From Diphasiastrum complanatum (Eukaryota; Streptophyta; Lycopodiopsida; Lycopodiales; Lycopodiaceae), in contig CM055100.1 in NCBI GenBank assembly GCA_029204225.1, positions 59,270,975 through 59,334,974 of the forward strand: a stretch of DNA of 64,000 nt, in the 5' to 3' direction. The notes beneath the pieces were generated by a model, which had not been told where the DNA came from, searched no databases, and was given only the letters and a program-made list of their open reading frames with translations. The position numbers and the translations under genes were made by a program. The number at the start of each line of letters is the position of its first letter. Positions within the stretch are counted from its first letter, which is position 1. Positions 54,801-58,350 of the stretch are shown in pieces.

Positions 54801-56941
54801 AACAATATGTAACCAGTTGCCAGAAATGTCAAGTAAACAAAGTAGAGCGTTTAAAGGCAGGAGGGTTGTTGCAGCCCTTAGATATCTCCATGGATTTTAT
54901 AGTAGGCCTACCTAAAACCCAAAAGGGTAATGATGCTATATGGGTCACAGTTGACCGTCTGACCAAAATGGCTCATTTTATTCCGACCAAAACAACCGTT
55001 AGAGCTCCAGAGTTAGCGAGGTTGTTTGTAGACGAGCTATTTAAATTGTACGGTCTACCTTCTGGCATAGTCAGCGACCGAGACAGTAGGTTTAACGGAA
55101 ATTTTTGGAGGGCAGTATTCCATCATCTCCATACTAAACTGAATATGAGTACCACCGACCATCCACAGACGGACGCGTAGCATTAGGCAGTCCCAGGATC
55201 GAGCCAGGCATTATGCAGATCCACACAGCCGGGATGTGCAGTTCTCCGCTGATGAGAAAGTCTATTTGAGAGTCCCAGTTGACTCTAAAACCCTCAAATC
55301 AGGAGTGTGTGCTAAGTTGTCTCCTAGGTATTGTGGTCCCTTTACCATTAGTAGGAGACTAGGCGAGGTCACCTATGAACTAGAAATCCCACATAGTAGT
55401 AAGGTTTTCCCAATCTTTCATGTAAGTCAGTTACGAAAAGCCTTAGCCAGATCAGAAAATCTGGTAGGGGACAGTGTTCTAGTTCTCCCATTGGATTCTC
55501 AGCAACCCCCACATGAGCCAAAGGAGATTCTTGATAGTAGAGAGACGCAGACTCGTCATACTCTATACCGAGAATACCTGGTCAAGTGGAATGATCAACC
55601 TGTTGAGAATGCCACTTGGGAAAGAGGCAGCGTCCTTCGCAAGATTTTTCCAGACTTTGTCTTAATAGAGGACCAAGACGGTTCTTAAGGAGGAGGGAGT
55701 GTTACGAGCTCGTGACCAGTGCCGAACCCTAGAGAACACAAAAGGTCAGATACCACAGTTGGCGGGTCTAACACAGTATAGGGACCCTGTCAGCAGGATA
55801 GGGCCTCTTAGTTGGGTCCCGTCGACGTGCAGTCGGCCACGTCAGTGCCACGTGGCCGACACTTGGCAGATGCATGCTACCAGTCCTCACACTGGGCTAG
55901 GAGGGGCTTACTCTATATCAGGGAGTAGGCAAGGTTGGGTGGATCAGTTAGTGTTTGCCCTACTGTGGTGTTAGGATCTACTACACTAAGGGAGCCTAAA
56001 GTTCGGATCCTTATAGGTTCAACAATGGTGGTCAAGTCTAAATTTGGTTTCATTCAAGATGATTCTAGACGTGTTCTATATAAAAGTAAAGTCAATAAGT
56101 TTATGGGTCTAAAGATTGTAGGAAACCTTCTCCTGAGGTTCACATGATTTGTGACTAGTTTATGTGTTGCGCTAATACAGCCATTACATCTTCTATGTTG
56201 GATCATGACTTGCAATAGGACACATTCTTTTGTTAGAAAGCTTATACAACCTGCTTGTTCCTGTTATAATGTGCAGGAATGACTTTATAACTGCCAGATA
56301 TTTCTCCTTTTAAAAAAAAGTTGTAGCAGCCGATCGTGCAAAAGTACGAGCAAGAAGGGTACACAGAACATGGAGAAAGGTTATAGACCTGAAAAGCATC
56401 CCCAGAGCAGCGTTTCAAGAAGTTTTGTATCATTTGATGTTTAACGCATGCATATATTTGCATACTTCTTCCTTTGCAAACACACACACACAGGTTCTGA
56501 AGCTTCTTGCAGTTTGTATGAAAGCCAAAAGCATGCCTTGCGGGCCCTACTTAGAAAACTTGTTACTAAATCAATTGTCTTCAGTTCCTAGTTCACTTTA
56601 GGGTTTTCCCTCTCAGTAAAACTGAAATATAAAGAGTTACAGCTAGAAGTTTTTTTCTAAAAACAGAATACACAGACACAATCAGATATTAGCTGGATCT
56701 AAAAAGTTTCATGCATCCATCAATCTGAATTGCTAGGTGAAACCCAGAACAAAGAACGCTTTCAAAACAAAGGAAGAAAATAAAGCTTTCATTTCAACAA
56801 ACCTATTTCCTTAGCAGTCAGATAAATCATTGGAAGGTAATTAAGAACTTCAATGGGTGCTTCCTCCAATGATGACATAGCAGAAAGTGCCCATTTGTGA
56901 CAAGCAGCAAAAGCTGCATCAACTCCGAAAAAAGTTGCAGC
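8273..56941 (-). CDS. FBL11: FBL11-like BTB/POZ-BACK leucine-rich-repeat protein gene (14 exons, both ends missing)
   Basis: In transcript order the exons are 56941-56803, 44814-44765, 20560-20472, 19385-19274, 18182-18146, 17867-17707, 17477-16988, 16284-15961, 15802-15657, 15529-15167, 15057-14805, 9977-9922, 8726-8643 and 8317-8273. All introns are GT..AG and every phase matches. The joined 2349 bases are open for 783 codons. The protein starts at the end of a BTB domain (FGVDAAF), passes a BACK-like region ([20 protein letters not shown]) and then has many leucine-rich repeats ([30 protein letters not shown]). By recalled family layout this matches plant FBL11, a probable substrate adaptor for a cullin-based ubiquitin ligase; that role is inferred. 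The BTB start and the last exon(s) are not visible. Two introns exceed 10 kb and are full of retrotransposons. Confidence 0.82.
8643..8726 (-). CDS. FBL11: FBL11-like exon m (84 b)
   Basis: It lies between acceptor GCTATATAG and donor TCT|GTATGT. It reads [14 protein letters not shown] and LQSLSLRHS in phase 0. Confidence 0.8.
9922..9977 (-). CDS. FBL11: FBL11-like exon l (56 b microexon)
   Basis: It lies between acceptor GTGACCAG and donor GAG|GTTGG. Two bases complete a glutamate codon, then [18 protein letters not shown]. It joins exon k to exon m in frame and supplies the first strand of the repeat LKVEDCGGVT. The intron before it is 4.8 kb. Confidence 0.75.
9978..12090 (-). other. Intron sequence, no recognised gene; one unexplained open frame
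   Basis: This is the start of the 4.8 kb intron between exons k and l. A minus-strand open frame at 11211-10912 encodes about 99 residues (words [16 protein letters not shown] and [15 protein letters not shown]). It continues in another frame up to about 11353. I do not recognise the family. It could be a decayed transposon protein. The rest is AT-rich without features. Confidence 0.4.
12094..12153. repeat. (CT)n-rich microsatellite
   Basis: CT and TCTG units with interruptions, inside the intron between exons k and l. Confidence 0.9.
12221..12530. repeat. Irregular cluster of GCGAGTA words
   Basis: About ten copies of GCGAGTA or close variants (GCGAATG, GCGAAAA, ACGAGTA, GTGAGTA) occur at uneven spacing over 300 bases, often preceded by AT. 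There is no constant period, so this is not a simple tandem array. Confidence 0.6.
12732..12779. repeat. 24-base tandem duplication
   Basis: Two adjacent copies of a unit starting GAATCTGGGTCGGATCT, differing at about three positions. Confidence 0.9.
13300..13633 (+). mobile_element. Copia-type LTR end with primer-binding site
   Basis: TGGTATCAGAGC at 13622-13633 is the standard plant copia primer site. It lies one base after a sequence ending TGTAAACA, which would be the LTR end. The LTR start is not clear; TGTTTACA at about 13317 is a candidate. A 124-codon frame at 13649-14023 follows, but it resembles no gag domain I know. The region up to 14390 shows nothing else. Confidence 0.5.
14390..14810. 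repeat. Imperfect duplication of about 165 bases reaching the exon k donor
   Basis: The stretch 14394-14545 matches 14640-14811. Shared words include CCCCRTATCTAARGATT, TCACATTARAAT and AACCTAGTTCAAGTTG. The second copy ends in the real donor region of exon k (TTACCTGCAG on the plus strand). The first copy has TTATGTGCAG there and has lost the splice site. Confidence 0.7.
14805..15057 (-). CDS. FBL11: FBL11-like exon k (253 b): leucine-rich repeats
   Basis: It lies between acceptor TGCATGGCAG and donor CAG|GTAATA. It reads [29 protein letters not shown] and [13 protein letters not shown], and ends in phase 1. A decayed copy of its donor edge lies about 260 bases downstream (see the repeat at 14390-14810). 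Confidence 0.9.
15167..15529 (-). CDS. FBL11: FBL11-like exon j (363 b): leucine-rich repeats
   Basis: It lies between acceptor CCTTTCTAG and donor CAG|GTACTT. It starts [12 protein letters not shown] and includes [26 protein letters not shown] and LEELSLAFQ. In between is a hydrophilic insert of about 25 residues ([18 protein letters not shown]). Phase 0 at both ends. Confidence 0.9.
15657..15802 (-). CDS. FBL11: FBL11-like exon i (146 b): leucine-rich repeats
   Basis: It lies between acceptor CACTTTGCAG and donor CAA|GTAAGC. It reads [16 protein letters not shown] and [10 protein letters not shown], two short repeats. Confidence 0.88.
15961..16284 (-). CDS. FBL11: FBL11-like exon h (324 b): leucine-rich repeats
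   Basis: The acceptor is CTTGTCTGCAG and the donor ACTA|GTATTT. Repeats include [28 protein letters not shown] and [13 protein letters not shown]. The donor is weak, but it is the only one that keeps phase with exon i, giving KTSLCRKDL across the joint. Confidence 0.85.
16988..17477 (-). CDS. FBL11: FBL11-like exon g (490 b): first leucine-rich repeats
   Basis: This is the longest exon, between acceptor ATTATACAG and donor CAG|GTATAT. It begins [16 protein letters not shown] and contains the repeats [17 protein letters not shown] and [17 protein letters not shown]. Cysteine-type repeats of this form are shared with F-box/LRR proteins. It ends in phase 1 after GRIELT. Confidence 0.9.
17707..17867 (-). 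CDS. FBL11: FBL11-like exon f (161 b)
   Basis: It lies between acceptor TACTTTTCAG and donor AAG|GTAAG. It reads [15 protein letters not shown] and ends [10 protein letters not shown]. The closing LTxYSK precedes the first leucine-rich repeat. Confidence 0.85.
18146..18182 (-). CDS. FBL11: FBL11-like exon e (37 b microexon)
   Basis: It lies between acceptor GTGTGCACAG and donor GTCAGT. It encodes [12 protein letters not shown] plus one base, matching the conserved LLPLxF strand of the BACK region. Its length (3n+1) is what is needed to join exon d (phase 0) to exon f, which needs one preceding base. Confidence 0.78.
19274..19385 (-). CDS. FBL11: FBL11-like exon d (112 b): BACK-like helices
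   Basis: It lies between acceptor TTGCCTTGCAG and donor AAG|GTACTT. It reads [18 protein letters not shown] and ends LEVFNLFKK. The E-x2-L-C-E-A-L-x2-W pattern is typical of BTB-BACK proteins. It ends in phase 0. Confidence 0.85.
20472..20560 (-). CDS. FBL11: FBL11-like exon c (89 b)
   Basis: It lies between acceptor TGTTTCCCAG and donor AG|GTACC. In phase 0 it reads [14 protein letters not shown] and ends NNPLLTVE plus two bases. These two bases and the first base of the next exon make the serine of [10 protein letters not shown]. Confidence 0.8.
21090..21440. repeat. Degenerate GTTCCTAAG minisatellite
   Basis: Many irregular repeats of GTTCCTAAG, GTTCCTATT and CTTGTTCCT. On the minus strand this gives an asparagine/lysine/arginine-rich frame that should not be read as a protein. 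The stretch 20561-21090 before it has no recognised feature. Confidence 0.75.
21960..22440 (+). pseudogene. Decayed Ty3/gypsy integrase fragment
   Basis: Plus-strand sequence carries integrase core words: [12 protein letters not shown] with the first catalytic aspartate, WIVIDGLTK, and the region around IVSDHDSKF. It is preceded by a broken zinc region. It resembles the better preserved copy that follows at 22630 and may be an older insertion of a related family. Confidence 0.65.
22630..24020 (+). pseudogene. Ty3/gypsy chromovirus integrase with C-terminal region (broken)
   Basis: The frames run in order through the zinc-binding domain ([13 protein letters not shown], then CKPCQLAK), the core with [20 protein letters not shown] and [10 protein letters not shown], the YGFQPRSPL region, a GPF/Y-like block ([10 protein letters not shown]) and a chromodomain-like end ([14 protein letters not shown]). 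The second aspartate and the glutamate are 35 residues apart, so the catalytic triad is intact. One-base shifts near 23068 and 23760 and stops at about 23365 and 23445 break it. No RT, gag or 5' LTR is attached. Confidence 0.82.
24040..24595 (+). mobile_element. Probable 3' LTR of the gypsy fragment
   Basis: A purine tract (AAGGGGGAAAGAA, 24068-24080) follows the integrase. TATTACG then resembles the TGTTACG start seen in the chromovirus at 49923. The LTR end was not found. Near 24440-24530 a GAAACG word recurs several times. Confidence 0.45.
24596..24890. repeat. Long compound (GA)n/(GT)n microsatellite
   Basis: Alternating GA, G and GT tracts over about 295 bases. They produce long spurious serine/leucine/threonine/histidine frames on the minus strand and none of these is a gene. 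No feature was seen from 24890 to 25560. Confidence 0.97.
25560..26177 (+). pseudogene. Gypsy (Tat-like) gag end with cysteine/histidine knuckles
   Basis: The open part 25706-26008 has two knuckle-like motifs, [16 protein letters not shown] and [15 protein letters not shown] third ([14 protein letters not shown]) follows at about 26140 after stops. The sequence is interrupted at 26177 by the LTR of a minus-strand element and appears to resume at 32854. Gag domains upstream are not readable. Confidence 0.6.
26178..26656 (-). mobile_element. 3' LTR (479 b)
   Basis: On the minus strand it starts TGTTAGAGTCC after the purine tract AGGAGGGAAGGAT and ends GTGACA. Its last 123 bases match the 5' LTR remnant at 32731-32853 with only a few differences. 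Confidence 0.88.
26660..27990 (-). pseudogene. Chromovirus integrase and chromodomain
   Basis: The open frame 27965-27180 holds the zinc region ([13 protein letters not shown], then [10 protein letters not shown]) and the core: [20 protein letters not shown], and 35 residues after that aspartate the sequence [10 protein letters not shown]. The catalytic glutamate is therefore aspartate. After a gap, 27088-26678 carries the GPF/Y-like block (LSPRYCGPW) and a chromodomain ([19 protein letters not shown]). Integrase inserts the DNA copy; the chromodomain steers it to marked chromatin. A frameshift near 27090-27180 separates the two parts. Confidence 0.88.
28131..28330 (-). pseudogene. End of the gypsy RNase H
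   Basis: Read through a frameshift, the minus strand gives [13 protein letters not shown] and ENVVADALS, the closing blocks of gypsy RNase H. It is cut off from the RT part by 0.76 kb of other sequence. Confidence 0.7.
28331..29090. other. Unassigned insert in the RNase H of the chromovirus
   Basis: About 760 AT-rich bases separate the two RNase H parts. A minus-strand frame at 28970-28707 is rich in phenylalanine and leucine and resembles nothing I know. No terminal repeats or target duplication were found, so the exact edges and origin are open. Confidence 0.4.
29091..30270 (-). pseudogene. Gypsy reverse transcriptase and start of RNase H
   Basis: This is the larger, gypsy part of an uninterrupted 466-codon frame (30500-29100). 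It has the gypsy entry block [16 protein letters not shown], then [41 protein letters not shown], the catalytic [11 protein letters not shown] (IDD in place of YVDD), and the start of RNase H ([13 protein letters not shown]). It is joined in frame to copia sequence at its N-terminal side. Confidence 0.9.
30271..30800 (-). pseudogene. Copia reverse transcriptase segment inside the gypsy element
   Basis: Blocks specific to copia RT are present: [31 protein letters not shown], and after a frameshift at about 30520 [25 protein letters not shown] and [12 protein letters not shown] up to DPSLYYK. The segment lacks the YVDD motif, which would come later. It occupies the place of the gypsy protease, in the same orientation, and its last 75 to 80 codons are in frame with the gypsy RT. 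Both edges are approximate to about 20 bases. Confidence 0.85.
30801..31914 (-). pseudogene. Gypsy gag (two in-frame stops)
   Basis: The start is probably the ATG at 31914 ([10 protein letters not shown]). A proline/serine-rich N-terminus is followed by the retrotransposon gag core (WLHKWEEYF, then [12 protein letters not shown] and [12 protein letters not shown]) and a CCHC knuckle, [13 protein letters not shown]. Stops occur at about 31456, where tryptophan is expected, and at about 31260. The frame ends near the edge of the copia insert. Confidence 0.85.
31915..32853 (-). mobile_element. Leader, primer site and 5' LTR remnant of the chromovirus
   Basis: The leader 31915-32715 has no gene. 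The primer site at 32716-32728 reads TGGTATCAGAGCC on the minus strand, two bases after the LTR end GTGACA. The LTR piece 32731-32853 matches the inner end of the 3' LTR and then stops abruptly, so about 355 bases of U3 have been lost. Confidence 0.82.
32854..36150 (+). pseudogene. Gypsy (Tat-like) protease, RT and RNase H remnants
   Basis: This continues the element interrupted at 26177. A protease loop is visible near 33270-33350 ([10 protein letters not shown] in place of D-S/T-G). RT lies at 34860-35520 with [30 protein letters not shown] and [10 protein letters not shown], and RNase H follows at 35580-35880 ([15 protein letters not shown], then YTTTEREAL). Many stops and shifts, and a gap where the MPFGL block should be. 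The region 33360-34860 between protease and RT is only loosely readable. Confidence 0.7.
36151..37290 (+). other. Unassigned stretch with Ser/Thr-rich frame
   Basis: A plus-strand frame at 36220-36624 is very rich in serine, threonine and arginine. Another (36879-37070) has [21 protein letters not shown]. Words such as [14 protein letters not shown] recall accessory proteins of large plant gypsy elements. I cannot assign it with confidence. Confidence 0.3.
37300..37890 (+). mobile_element. 5' LTR and primer site of a chromovirus
   Basis: The LTR ends GTGCAACA at 37875, followed by TTGGTATCAGAGCAG (primer site, 37877-37891). The LTR start is uncertain. It contains a tandem repeat with CACGTG and CACATG palindromes (37436-37582). 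The element it starts is truncated at 42118, so no 3' LTR exists for comparison. Confidence 0.65.
37436..37582. repeat. Two 72-base tandem units in the LTR
   Basis: Each unit has a GTGTCATATG word, an ACACTTGGTCCARTRCATGAGTGACAC-like word spread over about 30 bases, and a half or full palindrome of the type GACACGTGTC or GACACATGTC. Confidence 0.75.
38439..39540 (+). pseudogene. Chromovirus gag (frameshifted)
   Basis: The start ATG at 38439 opens [16 protein letters not shown] shift near 38600 leads into the gag core ([37 protein letters not shown]). A second shift near 39220 leads into the CCHC knuckle [13 protein letters not shown]. Layout and motifs match the gag at 30801-31914, so the two elements are related. 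Confidence 0.82.
39541..41160 (+). pseudogene. Chromovirus protease end, RT and RNase H
   Basis: Only the end of the protease is seen (FDVVLGICW at about 39590); its active-site loop is absent. The 437-codon frame 39655-40968 contains RT with [43 protein letters not shown] and [11 protein letters not shown]. Compared with the RT at 29091-30270, ten codons are missing in frame right after NAPA. RNase H begins [17 protein letters not shown] at 40966 stands where tryptophan is expected (ALKA-W-RHYLYG); RNase H then continues to about 41160. Confidence 0.88.
41161..42118 (+). pseudogene. Chromovirus integrase, truncated
   Basis: The zinc region reads [13 protein letters not shown] and [10 protein letters not shown]. 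The core has [11 protein letters not shown], then [10 protein letters not shown] with a frameshift near 41820, and [10 protein letters not shown] with the catalytic glutamate. The frame ends at MEFL (42118), where minus-strand LINE sequence begins abruptly. The chromodomain and 3' LTR are lost. Confidence 0.87.
42119..42500 (-). pseudogene. LINE ORF1 fragment (coiled coil and RNA-binding start)
   Basis: The minus-strand frame from 42499 reads a coiled coil ([15 protein letters not shown], then [10 protein letters not shown]), [11 protein letters not shown], and after a frameshift [18 protein letters not shown]. The same order is found at 43530-44500 and 7010-8110. It resembles the coiled coil plus RNA-recognition layout of LINE-1 ORF1 protein, which coats LINE RNA. 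It is cut at 42119 by the gypsy border. Confidence 0.65.
42594..42660. repeat. (GGTGAG/GATGAG)n microsatellite
   Basis: Six-base units with drift, coding for glycine/glutamate/aspartate on the plus strand. It lies in a 42500-42780 stretch of unclear origin. From 42780 to 43530 no feature is seen. Confidence 0.9.
43530..44500 (-). pseudogene. LINE ORF1 fragment (best copy of the family)
   Basis: From 44260 downwards the minus strand reads a coiled coil ([14 protein letters not shown], one stop, [10 protein letters not shown] and [14 protein letters not shown]), [15 protein letters not shown], then [19 protein letters not shown] (start of an RNA-recognition domain). After a frameshift near 43850 it reads [16 protein letters not shown] and [20 protein letters not shown], which fit the end of that domain and the C-terminal domain of LINE-1 ORF1 proteins. 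ORF2 is not attached. 44500-44260 may be its leader. Confidence 0.68.
44765..44814 (-). CDS. FBL11: FBL11-like exon b (50 b microexon)
   Basis: The acceptor is TTTGATTTGTAG and the donor GTAAGT. Two bases complete a glycine codon, then 16 codons read [16 protein letters not shown]. This keeps the frame from exon a to exon c exactly. The residue pattern fits the LPxLCxxYLAxxF helix that I expect here in FBL11. It sits between a 12.0 kb and a 24.2 kb intron. Confidence 0.75.
44815..46444. other. Intron stretch without recognised features
   Basis: AT-rich DNA between the 50-base exon b and the first insertion of the 12 kb intron. Only short chance frames were seen. Confidence 0.6.
46445..49844 (+). 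mobile_element. Non-autonomous copia-type element with target duplication, split by a LINE
   Basis: A GTGCG duplication (46445-46449 and 49840-49844) flanks an element starting TGTTAGAAATAAATG and ending TTTCCTACA. The 5' LTR is 46450-46830 plus about 49086-49154. Between the two pieces lies a LINE. The primer site at 49155 (TGATATCAGAGC) has one change. The internal part (49168 to about 49620) encodes no protein but has AGGAGGGCACCCA-type words. The 3' LTR (about 49622-49839) has lost its start. It is the same family as 59658-62717. Confidence 0.85.
46831..49085 (+). mobile_element. 5'-truncated LINE inserted in the copia-type LTR
   Basis: The reading starts inside reverse transcriptase ([13 protein letters not shown], then [27 protein letters not shown]) and continues through stops and shifts to the catalytic block [11 protein letters not shown], the thumb ([26 protein letters not shown]) and a C-terminal cysteine/histidine motif (RICQLC, then [13 protein letters not shown]). 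The 3' end has AATAAAG followed by a (TTTC)n tail. Missing ORF1 and endonuclease fit incomplete reverse transcription. The flanking LTR halves match the uninterrupted copy at 49622-49839, which fixes the insertion point. Confidence 0.85.
49923..50284 (+). mobile_element. 5' LTR (362 b)
   Basis: TG..CA borders, followed by CTCGTATCAGAGCC, a diverged primer site. It holds about 76 bases (around 49975-50053) absent from the 3' LTR. The leader 50299-51197 has no gene and contains several AGGTCCAGCGCTG words. Confidence 0.88.
51198..52052 (+). pseudogene. Chromovirus gag (capsid part intact)
   Basis: A 284-codon frame starts [14 protein letters not shown]. It has an acidic coiled-coil-like N-terminus ([19 protein letters not shown]) and the retrotransposon gag core ([11 protein letters not shown], then [15 protein letters not shown] and [12 protein letters not shown]). 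It ends in a stop at 52052; the basic linker and CCHC knuckle follow in another frame. Gag forms the particle in which reverse transcription takes place. Confidence 0.87.
52053..54415 (+). pseudogene. Chromovirus knuckle, protease, RT and RNase H
   Basis: A one-base shift lies inside the CCHC knuckle near 52225. Protease follows with [11 protein letters not shown] at about 52495 and [14 protein letters not shown] begins [16 protein letters not shown], shifts frame near 53210, then has [38 protein letters not shown] and [12 protein letters not shown] stop lies at 53635 and another shift near 53880. RNase H ([13 protein letters not shown] to ADALSR) is open from 53969 to 54412. Confidence 0.88.
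54416..55180 (+). pseudogene. Chromovirus integrase lacking the catalytic glutamate
   Basis: After an acidic linker ([17 protein letters not shown]) the zinc region reads [13 protein letters not shown] and [10 protein letters not shown]. The core has [12 protein letters not shown] (with some eight codons missing just before it) and IVSDRDSRF. It stops after DHPQTD at 55180. The segment that should carry the third catalytic residue and the next 100 or so residues is deleted. The copy cannot make active integrase. Confidence 0.88.
55190..55688 (+). pseudogene. Chromovirus integrase C-terminus with chromodomain
   Basis: The frame 55236-55688 has [12 protein letters not shown] (GPF/Y-like), [14 protein letters not shown] and a chromodomain at the end ([19 protein letters not shown]). 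It ends 11 bases before the 3' LTR, with polypurine tract AGGAGGAGGGA. Confidence 0.9.
55700..55985 (+). mobile_element. 3' LTR (286 b)
   Basis: Starts TGTTACGAGCTCG and ends CTACA directly before the second CTAAG. Shorter than the 5' LTR by the block of about 76 bases. Confidence 0.92.
55991..56802. other. Intron stretch between the chromovirus and exon a
   Basis: A short plus-strand frame (55991-56147, [17 protein letters not shown]) continues the sequence broken by the chromovirus and may be an older element scrap. Beyond 56150 nothing is recognised. Confidence 0.45.
56803..56941 (-). CDS. FBL11: FBL11-like exon a (139 b): end of the BTB region
   Basis: It has an acceptor TTCTGAGCAG and a donor AG|GTTTG. 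The frame starts in phase 0 and reads [17 protein letters not shown], the tail of a BTB fold, then helices up to YLTAKEI. It ends with one base of a split glycine codon, which is completed by the 50-base exon at 44765-44814. No upstream exon could be recognised with confidence between here and 64000. Confidence 0.7.
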
Positions 56942-57397
56942 CTGCTCAGAAATAGTCATGGTCAGAAATGTAGCTCATAACTGAACATATATTCAAAAAC
57001 TTGAACATGCAGAATCACTCGTTGAAATTTCTTGAAGTAATCAAGAAAACTCATCACACAAGAAAGTTCTCATCAACAAGAGATTTGGTTTAAAACTGTA
57101 CCACCCAATATCAGGTCCTGTAGACTTTCAGTGCTTGTCTAATGTAATTTACCTCCAATTTTCCAGGGAATAGTATTTGAAAGAGTAAAAAAACAGAAAT
57201 AACTTTTACTTTCCATATCAAAAAGGTACGGAACAAGTGTCTATGATTTGGCCCTAATTTTCATGCAAACAATTTGCTTTCTTTATTAACATGACTTCTA
57301 TGGAGCATATGGACAAGTCAGTTTGAATCAGGTCAAATCGAATCCTGATTCGAGAAAATTCATGACAAATTGAGTCATCCTACTGTGATATGATTCA

Positions 57398-57851
57398 TAG
57401 GTGCACTAACAAATTGCTGTCCACGATTCGGACAGCGATCGGATTGCAACCCCTGAATCGTGCGGGGTTGCGATTCACGATTCGCAAAAAAAACAAACTT
57501 CTAAATACATTTAATATGGGTATCAGTAGAAAGAGAAAACATAGAGGATTAAGAGTAAATGCGTTTCAGGTAGTTTCAGCCTACTTTCAGGTTCAATTTC
57601 AGTACATTATAGGTCCAATTCCAGTACATTTCAGGTCAAAGGATAAGAGTAAATGCGTTTCCGGTAGTTTCAGCCTACTTTCAAGTCCCATTTCAACATA
57701 TTAGAGGTCCAACTCCAAAACATTTCAGGTCAAAAAAATTTGCGAGAAGCAAAAAAAAAAAAAAAAATTGGGATTCCCTGAACCGAATCGAGAATTGCAG
57801 ATTCGCAATTTGCGAATCGTGAAATCAGCGAATCATGATTCAGTGCATCTA
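57398..57851. mobile_element. Small terminal-inverted-repeat element (MITE-like)
   Basis: The ends are TAGGTGCACT and AGTGCATCTA (inverted, 9 of 10 identical). They are flanked by a perfect 12-base direct repeat, TGATATGATTCA, at 57386-57397 and 57852-57863. The inside is rich in GATTCG palindromes near both ends and contains a tandem duplication (57547-57735). There is no coding capacity. The TIR start recalls hAT elements, but their target duplication is 8 bases, so the class is open. Confidence 0.65.
57547..57735. repeat. Tandem duplication of about 95 bases
   Basis: Two copies starting GGATWAAGAGTAAATGCG, each ending in ACATTTCAGGTCAAA, with about 10% differences by eye. Confidence 0.85.
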
Positions 57852-58079
57852 TGATATGATTCAAAACAAAGGTGGAACACATCAATTGTTACTATAATAG
57901 GGAGAACATGAGACATTGAAAAAATAATCCCAACATTTTAACAGTAAATATGTATCATACCACTTTGTAATGGAAAAATCACAAGTTTCTTGTCCATACT
58001 TTTTATAGCTTAAGGACTTTACTATACGATGGGCAAATACTTTACTTTGCGCCTCACTGACGTATGCTTAAAGCATGTC

Positions 58080-58350
58080 CTCTAAAACCTATTGAGATAC
58101 TCTCCCATCTATCTTGGGGAATCTCTTATGAGTGGAGCAAACCTGGAAGGCTTACTCTTTTACCGAAAAAGCGATGCAATGTTGGATGTGCTCTCTTATT
58201 TCCCAGTGCTTATGTGGCCAAAAATAGTGTCCACTGATTAGCTCTATAGTCTTATCCTTTTGGAATGCCCTGTGCAAGGACTATCGTGGAACTCATGAAG
58301 GATCTTAGCATAAAATCCATCCATGTCTAGCACATAGTACTTACCATTCC
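58080..58350 (-). pseudogene. Gypsy integrase zinc-region fragment
   Basis: The minus strand reads KILHEFHDSPCTGH and, after a shift, HYFWPHKHWEIREHIQHC, the H-H-C part of a gypsy integrase. It is heavily decayed. Confidence 0.65.

Larger units (their letters stand above)
49918..55990 (+). mobile_element. Full-length chromovirus (Ty3/gypsy) with target duplication
   Basis: A CTAAG duplication (49918-49922 and 55986-55990) flanks 6063 bases with LTRs at both ends, both starting TGTTACGAGCTCG and ending in TACA. The order gag, protease, RT, RNase H, integrase, chromodomain is that of chromoviruses. By eye the LTRs differ by about eight substitutions over some 285 shared bases, plus a block of about 76 bases present only in the 5' LTR. 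This is the youngest-looking gypsy element here, yet its genes are broken. Confidence 0.93.

Noticed and set aside
57153-57210. Possible exon just upstream of exon a (FPGKLE before a GTAAAT donor)
   Set aside because: The phase would fit, but no clear acceptor is present and the residues before FPGKLE look like a translated polypyrimidine tract.
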